Origin: Verrucomicrobiota bacterium
GTDB taxonomy: Bacteria > Verrucomicrobiota > Verrucomicrobiia > Limisphaerales > J093
NCBI GenBank assembly: GCA_016716505.1
Contig: JADJWF010000002.1
Location: 620,001-684,000 of the forward strand
DNA: 64,000 nt
Direction of reading: 5' to 3'
Shown here: positions 35,028 to 43,640 of the stretch, one piece after another
How positions within the stretch are numbered: position 1 is the first letter of the stretch
Layout of the letters: each line of letters opens with the position of its first letter
Made by a program: the position numbers and the translations under genes
Notes under the pieces: model-generated
What the model was told of the DNA's origin: nothing
Databases searched by the model: none
Seen by the model: only the letters and a program-made list of their open reading frames with translations

Positions 35028-36526
35028 GGGTCCAGCGCAACAGATCGGTGCCTGATTCGGCGAGCGAGGGCGCGCTGCCCCTCCGGCCGCGCCCCGGCCG
35101 CTGCGCCACCGGCTCCGTCCTGATCATCGTGCTCTGGATTTCGTTCGGGCTGGTCAGCCTGACTCTGTACTTCGCAGGGACGATGAACTTTGAGCTGCGC
35201 AGCGCGGATCATCGCGTGGCATCGCTTGAGGCGGCTCAGGCCATCGCCGGGACGGCCCGGTACGTGAGCAACATCCTCATGAACGTGGATGAGCCGGGCA
35301 TGGTGCCGGAGGTCATCACCTACGAACCCGAGGCCTTGCCCGTCGGCGAGGCGACAGTGTGGTTCATCGGTCGCGATCCACAACAATCCCGGCCCGATGA
35401 ACCCTACTTCGGCCTCGTGGATGAGGCGTCGAAACTCAACCTCAACACCGCGACGGTCGCGATGCTGGAACTGCTGCCAGGCATGACGCCGCAGCTTGCC
35501 GCCGCCATCGTGGACTGGCGCGACGCCGACAGCGACGTGACGCCCAACGGCGCCGAGGACGAAACCTATCAACGGCTCAACCCGTCCTATCGGTGCAAGA
35601 ACGCGCCGTTTGAGTCCGTGGAAGAACTGCGGATGGTGTATGGCGCGGAACTGGCCCTGCTGATCGGAGAGGACACCAATCTCAATGGAGCGCTGGATCC
35701 CAACGAACGCGACGGTACGCGAACAATGCCGGACGACAATCAGGACGGTGTGCTCGACGCCGGCCTGTTCGAGTATCTGACCGTGTACACTCGCGAACCC
35801 AACACCGCTCCCGATGGCAGTACGCGCGTGAACCTGGCCGGCACCAACACCACCGAACTGGTCACCCTGCTGCAGGACTTCCTCGGTACGGACCGCGCCA
35901 ATCAGGTCCTCGCGCAACTGGGCGCAGGCCCTGGGAGCGGGGGGGGCGGCCCCGGCGGAGGTGGTCCCGGCGGCGGTGCCGGCGGCACGACCCTGACCAA
36001 CACGTTCTCGAGCGTCCTGGAGTTCTACATTCGCAGCGGCCTGACAGCGGACGAATTTGAGATGATCGAAGGCTACCTCACCGCTTCCACGAACTCGGTG
36101 GTCGAGGGGCTGGTGAACGTGAACACCGCCAGCGAGGCAGTGTTGGCCTGCATTCCGGGCATCGGCCCGGAAAATGCGCCGGCGCTCGTGGCCGCCCGGC
36201 AGAACCAACTCCGTTCCACCTCGGTGGGCTGGGTGAAGGACGTGCTGGACGAAGCGGCGGCCATCCAGGCCGGGCCTTACCTGACGGGCCGCAGCTATCA
36301 ATTCACGGCGGACCTGGCGGCGGTGGGCCGTCACGGCCGCGGCTACCAACGCGTGCGCTACGTGTTCGACACCTCGGAAGGCACCCCACGGGTCGCGGCC
36401 CGGCAGGACCTTACGCATTTGGGCTGGGCGCTGGGCAGGGAAGTTCGCGAAGTGATCTGGGCCGCGCGCCAGGCCGGCGTTCCGGCGTTCGGGAGTGTGG
36501 GAATGGGCCCGGCGCGTTGGAGATGA
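35024..36526 (+). CDS. gspK: Pseudopilus tip protein GspK (GTG start)
   Basis: 500 residues from GTG in a GTGA overlap with gspJ. The membrane helix GSVLIIVLWISFGLVSLTLY lacks the Glu5 of other pseudopilins, as GspK does. The body has KLNLNTATVAMLELLPGMTP, DWRDADSDVTPNGAEDETY and YPS-like helix-hairpin-helix segments, and later LVNVNTASEAVLACIPGIGP, a second one. A Gly-rich linker (about residues 304-321) separates the halves. GspK caps the pseudopilus. It overlaps the next gene by ATGA. Confidence 0.9.
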   Translation: MRVQRNRSVPDSASEGALPLRPRPGRCATGSVLIIVLWISFGLVSLTLYFAGTMNFELRSADHRVASLEAAQAIAGTARYVSNILMNVDEPGMVPEVITYEPEALPVGEATVWFIGRDPQQSRPDEPYFGLVDEASKLNLNTATVAMLELLPGMTPQLAAAIVDWRDADSDVTPNGAEDETYQRLNPSYRCKNAPFESVEELRMVYGAELALLIGEDTNLNGALDPNERDGTRTMPDDNQDGVLDAGLFEYLTVYTREPNTAPDGSTRVNLAGTNTTELVTLLQDFLGTDRANQVLAQLGAGPGSGGGGPGGGGPGGGAGGTTLTNTFSSVLEFYIRSGLTADEFEMIEGYLTASTNSVVEGLVNVNTASEAVLACIPGIGPENAPALVAARQNQLRSTSVGWVKDVLDEAAAIQAGPYLTGRSYQFTADLAAVGRHGRGYQRVRYVFDTSEGTPRVAARQDLTHLGWALGREVREVIWAARQAGVPAFGSVGMGPARWR

Positions 36527-38019
36527 AGGGCATGAAATGGTCTGAGTTCAACCCGGGAAGTCTGCTGATCCGCAAACGTCAGCCGGCGACGGCTTTGCTC
36601 GCGCTCTCGTTGGAGGGCTCCACCCTGGCCGGGGTGGAAGTCCGGCGCACCAACGGCTCCGTCGAGGTCAAGCACACCTTTTGTGCGCCGTTGTCGCTGG
36701 ACCCCCTCACCGGCGAACCGGACCTGGTCGGCCGCGAGATTCGCAAACTTCTCGACGCGGAGGGCGTCCGGGAGCGCGCCTGTGTCCTGGGGCTGCCGGC
36801 GGCCTGGGCATTACAGGTCAACGTGAAGCTGCCCGAGCTTTCCGAGGCTGACCTGGCAAGCTTTCTCGACCTCGAGGCGGAGCGCGGTTTCCCCACCAAC
36901 GTCGAAGGCTTGGTGGTGGCACAGTCCCGCTACCGCACGCCGGGAGGGGACGCCTGGGCCACGCTGCTGGGGGTGTCGCGGCAAAACGTGGACCGGCTCG
37001 ACGCGGTGCTGCGTGCGGCGCAATTACGTCCGCTCGGCTTTGGGCTGGGCATCGCGGCCCTCCCGCGGCATCCCGGCGGCGGCAACCCCGAAGGCGCTTC
37101 GGCCGCGCTCTTCGTGGCCGGTGAGGAAGTGACCCTCCAGTTTGGTTGCGGTGCCGGCGTGGTCGCGTTGCGGATCATGGATGTGGCCGGTCATCCAGCT
37201 CACGACGCCGCGGAGGATCCCCTTGACCAACTGGCCCGGGACATCCGCATCTCACTGGGCCAGCTTCCGCAGGACCTGCGCGATGGGCTGCGAACGCTGT
37301 CGGTGATCGGTCGCGGTCGCGCGGCGGAAGAACTTGCGGCCGGTTTGCGTTCGCGCCTGAGCGCGCTGGACCTCGCGATCGAGCACGAGGAACGTTACGC
37401 GGCGGGCGATCTGGCACTGCAAGTGACTCCCGGCTCCCGCATCACGCCGGAGTTGGGCCTGGCGGTGCAATACCTGGCCAACGGGAAGCTGGCCCTTGAT
37501 TTTCTCCCGCCCAAGATCAGCAAGTGGCAGCAACTTTCCGCCCGCTACAGCTCGCAAAAGCTGATGGTGGCGGGGGCCACGGCCGGGGCGGTGGCCGCGC
37601 TGGTATTGCTGGCCTTCGGCATCCAGCAGGCGCAACTCGCGTACTGGCGCGGCAAGTGGAACGGCATCAAGGCCCGCGTCACGGAGGTGGAGCGATTGAA
37701 CCAGGAAAATCGCAAGTTGCGGCCGTGGTTCGACGATTCGTTCCGCTCGCTGACCATCCTGCGCCGCCTCACGGAAGCGTTTCCCGAGGACGGGAGCGTC
37801 TCAGCCAAGACCGTCACCATCCGCGAACTCACCGGCCCGCAGGAAGGCACCACGGTGACGTGCAGCGGCACCGCGCGCAGCAACCAGGCACTGATCCAGA
37901 CCATTGACCGGTTGCGCACGGCCAGCGGCGTCAAGGACCTGCTGCGCGGCCCGCTGCAGGGCGGCACGCCCCTGCAGTTCACCTTCAGCTTCCGCTGGGA
38001 GGAGAAAGGCGCCCGATGA
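36523..38019 (+). CDS. gspL: GspL-like protein with actin-like domain and PilN-like tail
   Basis: 498 residues from ATG within the gspK stop (ATGA); a TTG six bases upstream is less likely. About 20-340 is an actin-like/PilM-type domain (TALLALSLEGSTLAGVEVRR, ACVLGLPAAWALQVNVKLP, TLSVIGRGRAAEELAAGL). A membrane helix lies near 347-366 (GATAGAVAALVLLAFGIQ). The periplasmic tail has a short coiled coil and a ferredoxin-like domain (VSAKTVTIRELTGPQEGTTV). This is the GspL plan, equal to PilM and PilN fused. It anchors GspE to the membrane. Confidence 0.88.
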   Translation: MKGMKWSEFNPGSLLIRKRQPATALLALSLEGSTLAGVEVRRTNGSVEVKHTFCAPLSLDPLTGEPDLVGREIRKLLDAEGVRERACVLGLPAAWALQVNVKLPELSEADLASFLDLEAERGFPTNVEGLVVAQSRYRTPGGDAWATLLGVSRQNVDRLDAVLRAAQLRPLGFGLGIAALPRHPGGGNPEGASAALFVAGEEVTLQFGCGAGVVALRIMDVAGHPAHDAAEDPLDQLARDIRISLGQLPQDLRDGLRTLSVIGRGRAAEELAAGLRSRLSALDLAIEHEERYAAGDLALQVTPGSRITPELGLAVQYLANGKLALDFLPPKISKWQQLSARYSSQKLMVAGATAGAVAALVLLAFGIQQAQLAYWRGKWNGIKARVTEVERLNQENRKLRPWFDDSFRSLTILRRLTEAFPEDGSVSAKTVTIRELTGPQEGTTVTCSGTARSNQALIQTIDRLRTASGVKDLLRGPLQGGTPLQFTFSFRWEEKGAR

Positions 38020-38558
38020 AGTTCAAGAACCGACAGCAGTTGCTCGGGATTCTGGCCATTGCCGTGGTGGTCGTATGGGTGGCGGACCGGATCGTGCTCC
38101 GGTGGTTGCTGGACACCTGGGACGCCCGGGCGGCGGAGATCGCCAAGCTCAAGCAAACTGTGGCCGCCGGGGAAACCTTGCTCCTGCGCGAGCGCTACAT
38201 CCGGGAGGACTGGTCCCGCCAGCAGACGAATCTGCTGCCAGCCGAGCCGTCCGCCGCCGAAACACAACTCCTGAAAGCCTTCGAGCGGTGGTCCTCGGAA
38301 AGCCGGGTGGGCATCCGGGGCATCAAACCCCAGTGGAAACGCACCGCCGATGACCGTCCCCTGCTGGAATGCCGTGTGGACGCTTTTGGTAACCTTTCGG
38401 CGATCACACGCTTCTTGTACAACGTGGAACAGGATCCGCTGGCCCTGCGGGTGGAGGCGCTGGATCTGACGGCCCGGGATGACAACGGTGAACAACTGAC
38501 CTTGGGTTTGCAGGTGAGCGCACTGCTGGCCCTGCCCGCCGACGGCAAAGGCAAATGA
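38016..38558 (+). CDS. gspM: GspM/PilO-like inner-membrane protein
   Basis: 180 residues in an ATGA overlap with gspL. One membrane helix (LLGILAIAVVVVWVADRIVL) is followed by a coiled coil (AAEIAKLKQTVAAGETLLLR) and a ferredoxin-like domain (RPLLECRVDAFGNLSAITRF, then LYNVEQDPLALRVEALDLTA), the PilO/GspM layout. It partners GspL in the inner-membrane platform. Overlaps the next gene by ATGA. Confidence 0.82.
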   Translation: MKFKNRQQLLGILAIAVVVVWVADRIVLRWLLDTWDARAAEIAKLKQTVAAGETLLLRERYIREDWSRQQTNLLPAEPSAAETQLLKAFERWSSESRVGIRGIKPQWKRTADDRPLLECRVDAFGNLSAITRFLYNVEQDPLALRVEALDLTARDDNGEQLTLGLQVSALLALPADGKGK

Positions 38559-39169
38559 AGGGAAACCGGTTCATGGGAATTGCGGGGGCGGCCGCGTTGG
38601 CCGCCGCGTTCGTCGCCGCTCGGGGCGCGGAGGCCACGAATGCCACGACCCGGGCGGATTACGCGTCCTTTCGCGTGGTGGTGGAACGGAATATATTCAA
38701 CGCGAGTCGCTCAGGCCGTCAGCAGCCCCGGGAACGGGAACCAGCCCGGCGGCCGGCACGCACCGACACCTTCGGGCTGGTCGGCACGATGACGTACGAG
38801 AAGGGACCGCTGGCGTTCTTTGACGGATCGAGTTCGGACTATCGCCAGGTGGTCAAACCGGGCGGGACCATCGCCGGGTTTCAGTTGGAGGCGATCCGGC
38901 CGGACGCAGTGACCTTGCGGCGCGACAGCAACACGTTCGAGTTGTTCCTCGGCACGCAAATGAGGCGCGAAGACGGCGGCGAATGGAAAGTCGCGGGGCA
39001 GTTCGAAGCGGCGTCTTCGAGTAGCGGCGGCGGCGGTTCGAGTGGATCAGGTCGCGCCTCTTCCGGGGGGCCCGATGCTGGCGCCCCGGCCACTGCGGCC
39101 AGCGGCGGCGGAGATGTCAGTGAAGTCTTGCGACGATTGATGGAAAAACGGGAAAGGGAATCACAATGA
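38555..39169 (+). CDS. gspC: GspC-like periplasmic linker protein (HR domain, no PDZ)
   Basis: 204 residues. An N-terminal hydrophobic segment (about 8-24) is followed by FRVVVERNIFNASRSGRQQ, the start of the GspC homology region (its R/N-I-F motif). Next come DTFGLVGTMTYEKGPLAFFD and a further beta strand pair, FQLEAIRPDAVTLRRDSNTF. The C-terminal 60 residues are Ser/Gly/Ala-rich and low-complexity. There is no PDZ or coiled-coil domain. GspC normally bridges the inner-membrane platform and the secretin. It overlaps gspD by ATGA. Confidence 0.75.
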   Translation: MKGNRFMGIAGAAALAAAFVAARGAEATNATTRADYASFRVVVERNIFNASRSGRQQPREREPARRPARTDTFGLVGTMTYEKGPLAFFDGSSSDYRQVVKPGGTIAGFQLEAIRPDAVTLRRDSNTFELFLGTQMRREDGGEWKVAGQFEAASSSSGGGGSSGSGRASSGGPDAGAPATAASGGGDVSEVLRRLMEKRERESQ

Positions 39170-40908
39170 AGAAGCTCCTTGCCTTGATGACCTTGGCACT
39201 GCTCGGGTGGGCGGTGCCACCGACCCTCGGCGTGCCAGCCGATCCGCCGGAGGCGGAGCCCGCCGCTGGGCCCGACGTGGCGCATGAAGCCGAGGCAGAC
39301 GAGGACGCCGCCGCTCACGCCGCTGACAGCGACGAGCCGGCCGCGCCATCCGCGCCGCAAGCTGTCCTTCCAGCGCGACCTGAGGCGGCCACTCCGCCGC
39401 GTCCTTCCGGCACCGCTCCCACCTTTGTGCCCCGGTCACGAACGGGCGCGCCACGGCTGGCGGCCAACGCCCCGGAGGAACAGCCGGCGGGGGGCAACGG
39501 GGCGCCAGCCGCCGACCCGGTTCGCCCGGTAGCGGACGGCGAGAAGGGACTGCGATTGAACTTTCGCAACGCCCCCCTCGAGTTGGTGCTGAACTACCTG
39601 AGTGAAGCGGCGGGGTTCATCATCATCCTCGAAACCGAAGTACGCGGGAGACTGGATGTCTGGAGCAATCAACCGCTCGACAAGGAGGAAGCCGTTGAAC
39701 TCCTGAACAAGGTCCTCAACAAAAACGGCTTCGCCGCCATCCGCGACGGGCGGACGTTGACGATCGTCAGCCGTGACGAGGCGAAGCGACGCGACATCCC
39801 GGTGCGCGCGGGCAATGATCCGCAGCAGATTCCCAAGAGCGAGGCGATCATTACCCAGGTCATCCCGGTGCGGTTCATCAATGCGGTTCAGGTGGCCCGC
39901 GATTTGCAATCTTTGTTCCCGCCCTCGGCCACGATCGCCGCGAACGAAGGCGGCAACGCCGTGGTGATCACCGACACCCAAACGAATATCCGGCGCATCG
40001 CGGAGATCATCCGCGCACTGGACACCTCGATCGCCAGCGTTTCCACCATCCGCGTCTTCCCCCTGCGCTACGCCGACGCCAAGGCGCTGGCCACGGTCGT
40101 CCGGGATCTGTTCGCGAGCACGGACAGCGGGCGCGGGAATCCGCAGCAACAGCAGCAATTCCGTGGGTTCCGGCCGCCCGGTTTTGGCGGCGACCAAGGA
40201 GGTCAGCAGCAGAACGCCGGCGGCAGCGCCCGGGTGGCCACGCCGCGCGTGGTGGCGGTGGCCGACGAACGTAGCAACTCGCTGGTGGTGAGCGCACCCG
40301 AGGATCAGATGACCCTCATCGCCGACATGGTCGCGGAGATAGACACCAACGTGGACGACATCACCGAGTTGCGCGTCTTCCGGCTCCAATTTGCCGACCC
40401 GCAAGAGACGGCGGATCTCATTCTCGGGCTCTTTCCCGACCCGAATCAGAGCGGCCAGGGCAACCGGGGCCAGGTACGGTTTGGCGGTCCCGGCGGATTC
40501 GGCGGCGGTCAGGCCGCCGCCAGCACGCCCAGCAGCCGCCTGCAGAAACAAAGCAAGGTTCTCGCGGTGCCCGATCTGCGAACGCGGTCCGTGGTGGTCA
40601 GCGCGGCGCGGGAGTTGATGGATCAAATCGCCACCATGGTGGCCCAGTTGGATTCAGATCCCGCCAAGAAGCAGAAAGTCTTCGTGTACTCGGTGGAAAA
40701 CACCGACCCGCAGGCGGTGGAGGAGATTCTGCGCGGGCTGTTCGAGGGCCAGAATGCGCGCAATCGCTCGTTGAACACGACGCGGAACAACCAGCGCCAG
40801 ACGGGCAACCAGCTCAACAATCGGGCCAACAACACCTCGCGCAATCAGGGCACGCGCAACAGCAGTTTCGGCACCGGCAACACCGGCTTCGGCGGCACCG
40901 GCCGGTAA
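39166..40908 (+). CDS. gspD: Secretin N-terminal ring protein (GspD N0-N3 plus half an N domain), split secretin part 1
   Basis: 580 residues with a signal peptide (about 1-22) and a Pro/Ala-rich linker to 125. Domains: N0 about 128-205 (GLRLNFRNAPLELVLNYLSE), N1 228-287 (VIPVRFINAVQVARDLQSLF), N2 294-394 (VFPLRYADAKALATVVRDLF, then SNSLVVSAPEDQM) and N3 400-496. Gly/Gln-rich loops interrupt N2 and N3. At 502-528 the first strand and helix of another N domain appear (KVFVYSVENTDPQAVEEILR). After that the protein ends in an Asn/Gln/Arg/Thr-rich tail. There is no secretin beta-barrel domain. The missing parts begin the next gene. Confidence 0.9.
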   Translation: MKKLLALMTLALLGWAVPPTLGVPADPPEAEPAAGPDVAHEAEADEDAAAHAADSDEPAAPSAPQAVLPARPEAATPPRPSGTAPTFVPRSRTGAPRLAANAPEEQPAGGNGAPAADPVRPVADGEKGLRLNFRNAPLELVLNYLSEAAGFIIILETEVRGRLDVWSNQPLDKEEAVELLNKVLNKNGFAAIRDGRTLTIVSRDEAKRRDIPVRAGNDPQQIPKSEAIITQVIPVRFINAVQVARDLQSLFPPSATIAANEGGNAVVITDTQTNIRRIAEIIRALDTSIASVSTIRVFPLRYADAKALATVVRDLFASTDSGRGNPQQQQQFRGFRPPGFGGDQGGQQQNAGGSARVATPRVVAVADERSNSLVVSAPEDQMTLIADMVAEIDTNVDDITELRVFRLQFADPQETADLILGLFPDPNQSGQGNRGQVRFGGPGGFGGGQAAASTPSSRLQKQSKVLAVPDLRTRSVVVSAARELMDQIATMVAQLDSDPAKKQKVFVYSVENTDPQAVEEILRGLFEGQNARNRSLNTTRNNQRQTGNQLNNRANNTSRNQGTRNSSFGTGNTGFGGTGR

Positions 40909-40933
40909 CAGCTCTGGGGTCGAAAGGAACACC

Positions 40934-42049
40934 ATGAAGAAAAACTGGTTCAAACGCGGCGTCTTCCTGGGCGCAGTGGCGGCCATCATCTGGGGGGTCT
41001 GTTCGCCGGGCATCGCCCAGCAGGCGCAACGTCGGACGACCAGCTCCTACGGATCGGCCACCGAGGTCGGCGAGGCGATGGTGACCTCGGACCCGGAGAC
41101 GCGAAAACTGATTGTGGTGACGGACGACGAAACCGCCCAGTACATCAGCCAGGTCATTACGAACCTGGACCGCGCCGCTCCGCAGGTGTTGATCAACGTG
41201 GTGTTCATGGAGGTCACCTATCGTGATGGCGTGGATATTGGCATCAACGGCACCTACACCTGGCAGGGCACCGACACCTCGGGAGGCGTGGTCCAGAACT
41301 TCAACGCCATGCCCGGCGGGCTCACTTCCGGCGGGACCACCGCCACCGTCATCGGGGACGATTTCACCGTCACCCTCCGCGCGCTGGCGGAGCAGGGCCG
41401 CCTGCAGGTGCTGTCGCGCCCCACGATCCTCGCCCGTAACAATCAGCAGGCAACCATCACCGTGGGACAGAGCGTGCCGCTGGTGACCGGCGTCGTGTTC
41501 GACAACTTCGGCAATCAACGCAACACCATCTCCTACCGCGACGTGGGCATCATCCTGACGGTCACGCCGTTCATCACGTCAGACGAGCTGGTCGAGATGA
41601 TCGTCACCCCGGAGATCTCCAACCTGTCCGACCAGACGGTGCCGATTCTCACCGGCACCAACACCGTGGGAGCGCCGGTCATCAATCAGCGCGCGGCGGA
41701 CACCGTGGTGGTAACCCCGAGCGGTCAGACGGTGGTGATCGGCGGCTTGATCCAGGACAACAAGACCAAGATCGAGAGCAAGACGCCGGTGCTGGGCGAC
41801 ATCCCCCTGCTCGGCGCGGCGTTCCGGCGGCGCGTGGAGCAGAACACCAAGACGGAATTGCTGATCTTCCTGACGCCGCGGATCGTCAAGCATCCCTCCG
41901 AGCTGGCGGCATTGACCACCAAAGAGCGCGGCAACACGGTCATCATGCCCAAGTCCTTCAAACCCGAGGATCTGGACAAGATCCTCGAAGGCCAGGCGCC
42001 CCGGACCGATCCGCTGGCGGACAAGCGGAAAAAGAAGAAAGCCTCCTGA
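40934..42049 (+). CDS. Secretin barrel protein (GspD/PilQ secretin domain with half an N domain), split secretin part 2
   Basis: 371 residues with its own AAAGGA site (40923-40928) and signal peptide cut near GIAQQ. Residues 47-80 (VTSDPETRKLIVVTDDETAQ, then ISQVITNLDR) are the second half of a secretin N domain. From 84 comes the secretin domain: PQVLINVVFMEVTYRDGVDI, LQVLSRPTILARNNQQATI, YRDVGIILTVTPFITSDELV and VVIGGLIQDNKTKIESKTPV, ending ELLIFLTPRIVK. A Lys-rich tail (about 340-371) closes it. It would form the outer-membrane pore of the T2SS. It lies 25 bases after part 1. Confidence 0.93.
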   Translation: MKKNWFKRGVFLGAVAAIIWGVCSPGIAQQAQRRTTSSYGSATEVGEAMVTSDPETRKLIVVTDDETAQYISQVITNLDRAAPQVLINVVFMEVTYRDGVDIGINGTYTWQGTDTSGGVVQNFNAMPGGLTSGGTTATVIGDDFTVTLRALAEQGRLQVLSRPTILARNNQQATITVGQSVPLVTGVVFDNFGNQRNTISYRDVGIILTVTPFITSDELVEMIVTPEISNLSDQTVPILTGTNTVGAPVINQRAADTVVVTPSGQTVVIGGLIQDNKTKIESKTPVLGDIPLLGAAFRRRVEQNTKTELLIFLTPRIVKHPSELAALTTKERGNTVIMPKSFKPEDLDKILEGQAPRTDPLADKRKKKKAS

Positions 42050-42079
42050 GTCGCGGCCGGGCCTCCTCCTCCAGCGACC

Positions 42080-43636
42080 ATGACCCGGCAAACCCGACTG
42101 GTGTACGGCTCGTTACTGCTCGCGTGGCTCACCATCGCCATCTGGCAGACCGCCGAGCACGCCCGGGTCCGGCGCATCGCCCGCGAAGCCCTCGTCAACC
42201 ACGCCCGGGACGTGTCCACCACCGTCGGGCTCGTCATGCGCTCGCAGCGTCGTTTCGGCATTATCTCCAAGGAACGCATGGAATCCGCGCTGGCGGCCCT
42301 GGTGAAACCGGACGAACTCAACGCGATCGCGCTCCTGAACGACGCCGGCGAAGTGGTTGCCTCGGCTGGCGCGCCGATTGACTACGACGTCAAGGGCTTG
42401 GTCCCGCGGGGCGCCCATTGGGGCCGGGACACCGTCACGCTCGTGAACTTGGTGGACCTTGGCACCAACGTCACGGCGGAGGCCGAGGGACCACGGCCCA
42501 CGCTGGTGTTACCGCGCGGCGCCTTTGGCACGAATCGCCCCGGCCCGCCAGGCCCCCCGACCGAAGACCGGCCCAATGGCCCGCCGAATGCCGACGAAGC
42601 CCGTCCCCCGGGACCGCCCGCCGGTGATCAGCCCCCGACGCCCCCCGCCGACGCCAATGGGCCTCCGGCACCCAACCCCGCGTCCGACCGGCCCCGGTTC
42701 GGCCCGGGCGGCGGACGCCCGCCCTTCGGCAGGCCGTTTTGGATGAGCGAGGCCGAATACCGCGCCGCCATCGAGAAGCAGGGAGTTCACAGTTTCGTCG
42801 TCGTCCTGTCGGCCCGCCCGTACCGGGCCGCCATCGGGGCGGATTTGTGGCTGCGGGGACTGGTGGGCTTGCTGGCGACCGTCGCGGTGGGCGGACTGGG
42901 GATGGCGTGGCGGGCCATGGTAAGATCGTCAGAGCTTGAAGTGCGCCTGGCCAGGGCAGCCGAGTTGAACGCCCGGCTCAAGGAGATGAACCTCGCAGCA
43001 GCGGGCCTCGCCCATGAGACGAAGAACCCGCTCAATATCATCCGCGGGCTCGCCCAGATGATCTCTCAACTCGACGCGGCACCCGCCGACGTCCGCGACA
43101 AATCGCGGTCCATCGTCCACGAAGCCGATCGCGTCACCGCGCAACTGAACGAATTCATCAATTACTCCCGGCCGCGCGAGGTCAGGCGCGCTGCGGTGTC
43201 CCTCTCGGCGGTGGTTCAGGAGGTGGTGCGGACCCTCGCGTTCGACCTGGAGGAAAAGGAAGTTCAGCTCACCGTGCCGCCCGATTTGCCACGCGTCATC
43301 GCCGACGAACAGCTCCTTCGCCAGGCGTTGTTCAACCTCTTCCTGAACGCCATCCAGGCCCTCGAACGCGGCGGCGAAATCACCGTGGTGGCCGCGCGCG
43401 ACCCCGCCCGCGGCGTCACCCTCGAGATCCGCGACAACGGACCAGGCGTGCCCGCCGAGCACCGCCAGGACATCTTCAAGCCTTACTTCACCACCAACCA
43501 AAGAGGAACGGGCCTCGGTCTCGCGGTGGTGCATCAGATTGTCCTCGCTCATGGCTGGGACATCGAATGCCTCGCCAACGAGCCCCGGGGCGCGGTCTTC
43601 CGCCTCTCCCAGATCCAACCGGCTCCGGCTGCCTGA
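42080..43636 (+). CDS. Sensor histidine kinase with proline-rich extracytoplasmic segment
   Basis: 518 residues. Membrane helix 1 is about 8-22 and helix 2 about 258-278. Between them is a sensor region with a Pro/Gly-rich low-complexity stretch (152-215). The kinase core has the H box AAGLAHETKNPLNIIRGLAQ (phospho-His312), N box LFNLFLNAIQALERGG, G1 LEIRDNGPGVPAEH and G2 GTGLGLAVVHQIV, an NtrB/PilS-type histidine kinase. It lies 30 bases after the secretin and 4 bases before the regulator, so it likely pairs with it. The stimulus is unknown. Confidence 0.93.
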   Translation: MTRQTRLVYGSLLLAWLTIAIWQTAEHARVRRIAREALVNHARDVSTTVGLVMRSQRRFGIISKERMESALAALVKPDELNAIALLNDAGEVVASAGAPIDYDVKGLVPRGAHWGRDTVTLVNLVDLGTNVTAEAEGPRPTLVLPRGAFGTNRPGPPGPPTEDRPNGPPNADEARPPGPPAGDQPPTPPADANGPPAPNPASDRPRFGPGGGRPPFGRPFWMSEAEYRAAIEKQGVHSFVVVLSARPYRAAIGADLWLRGLVGLLATVAVGGLGMAWRAMVRSSELEVRLARAAELNARLKEMNLAAAGLAHETKNPLNIIRGLAQMISQLDAAPADVRDKSRSIVHEADRVTAQLNEFINYSRPREVRRAAVSLSAVVQEVVRTLAFDLEEKEVQLTVPPDLPRVIADEQLLRQALFNLFLNAIQALERGGEITVVAARDPARGVTLEIRDNGPGVPAEHRQDIFKPYFTTNQRGTGLGLAVVHQIVLAHGWDIECLANEPRGAVFRLSQIQPAPAA

Positions 43637-43640
43637 TCCG

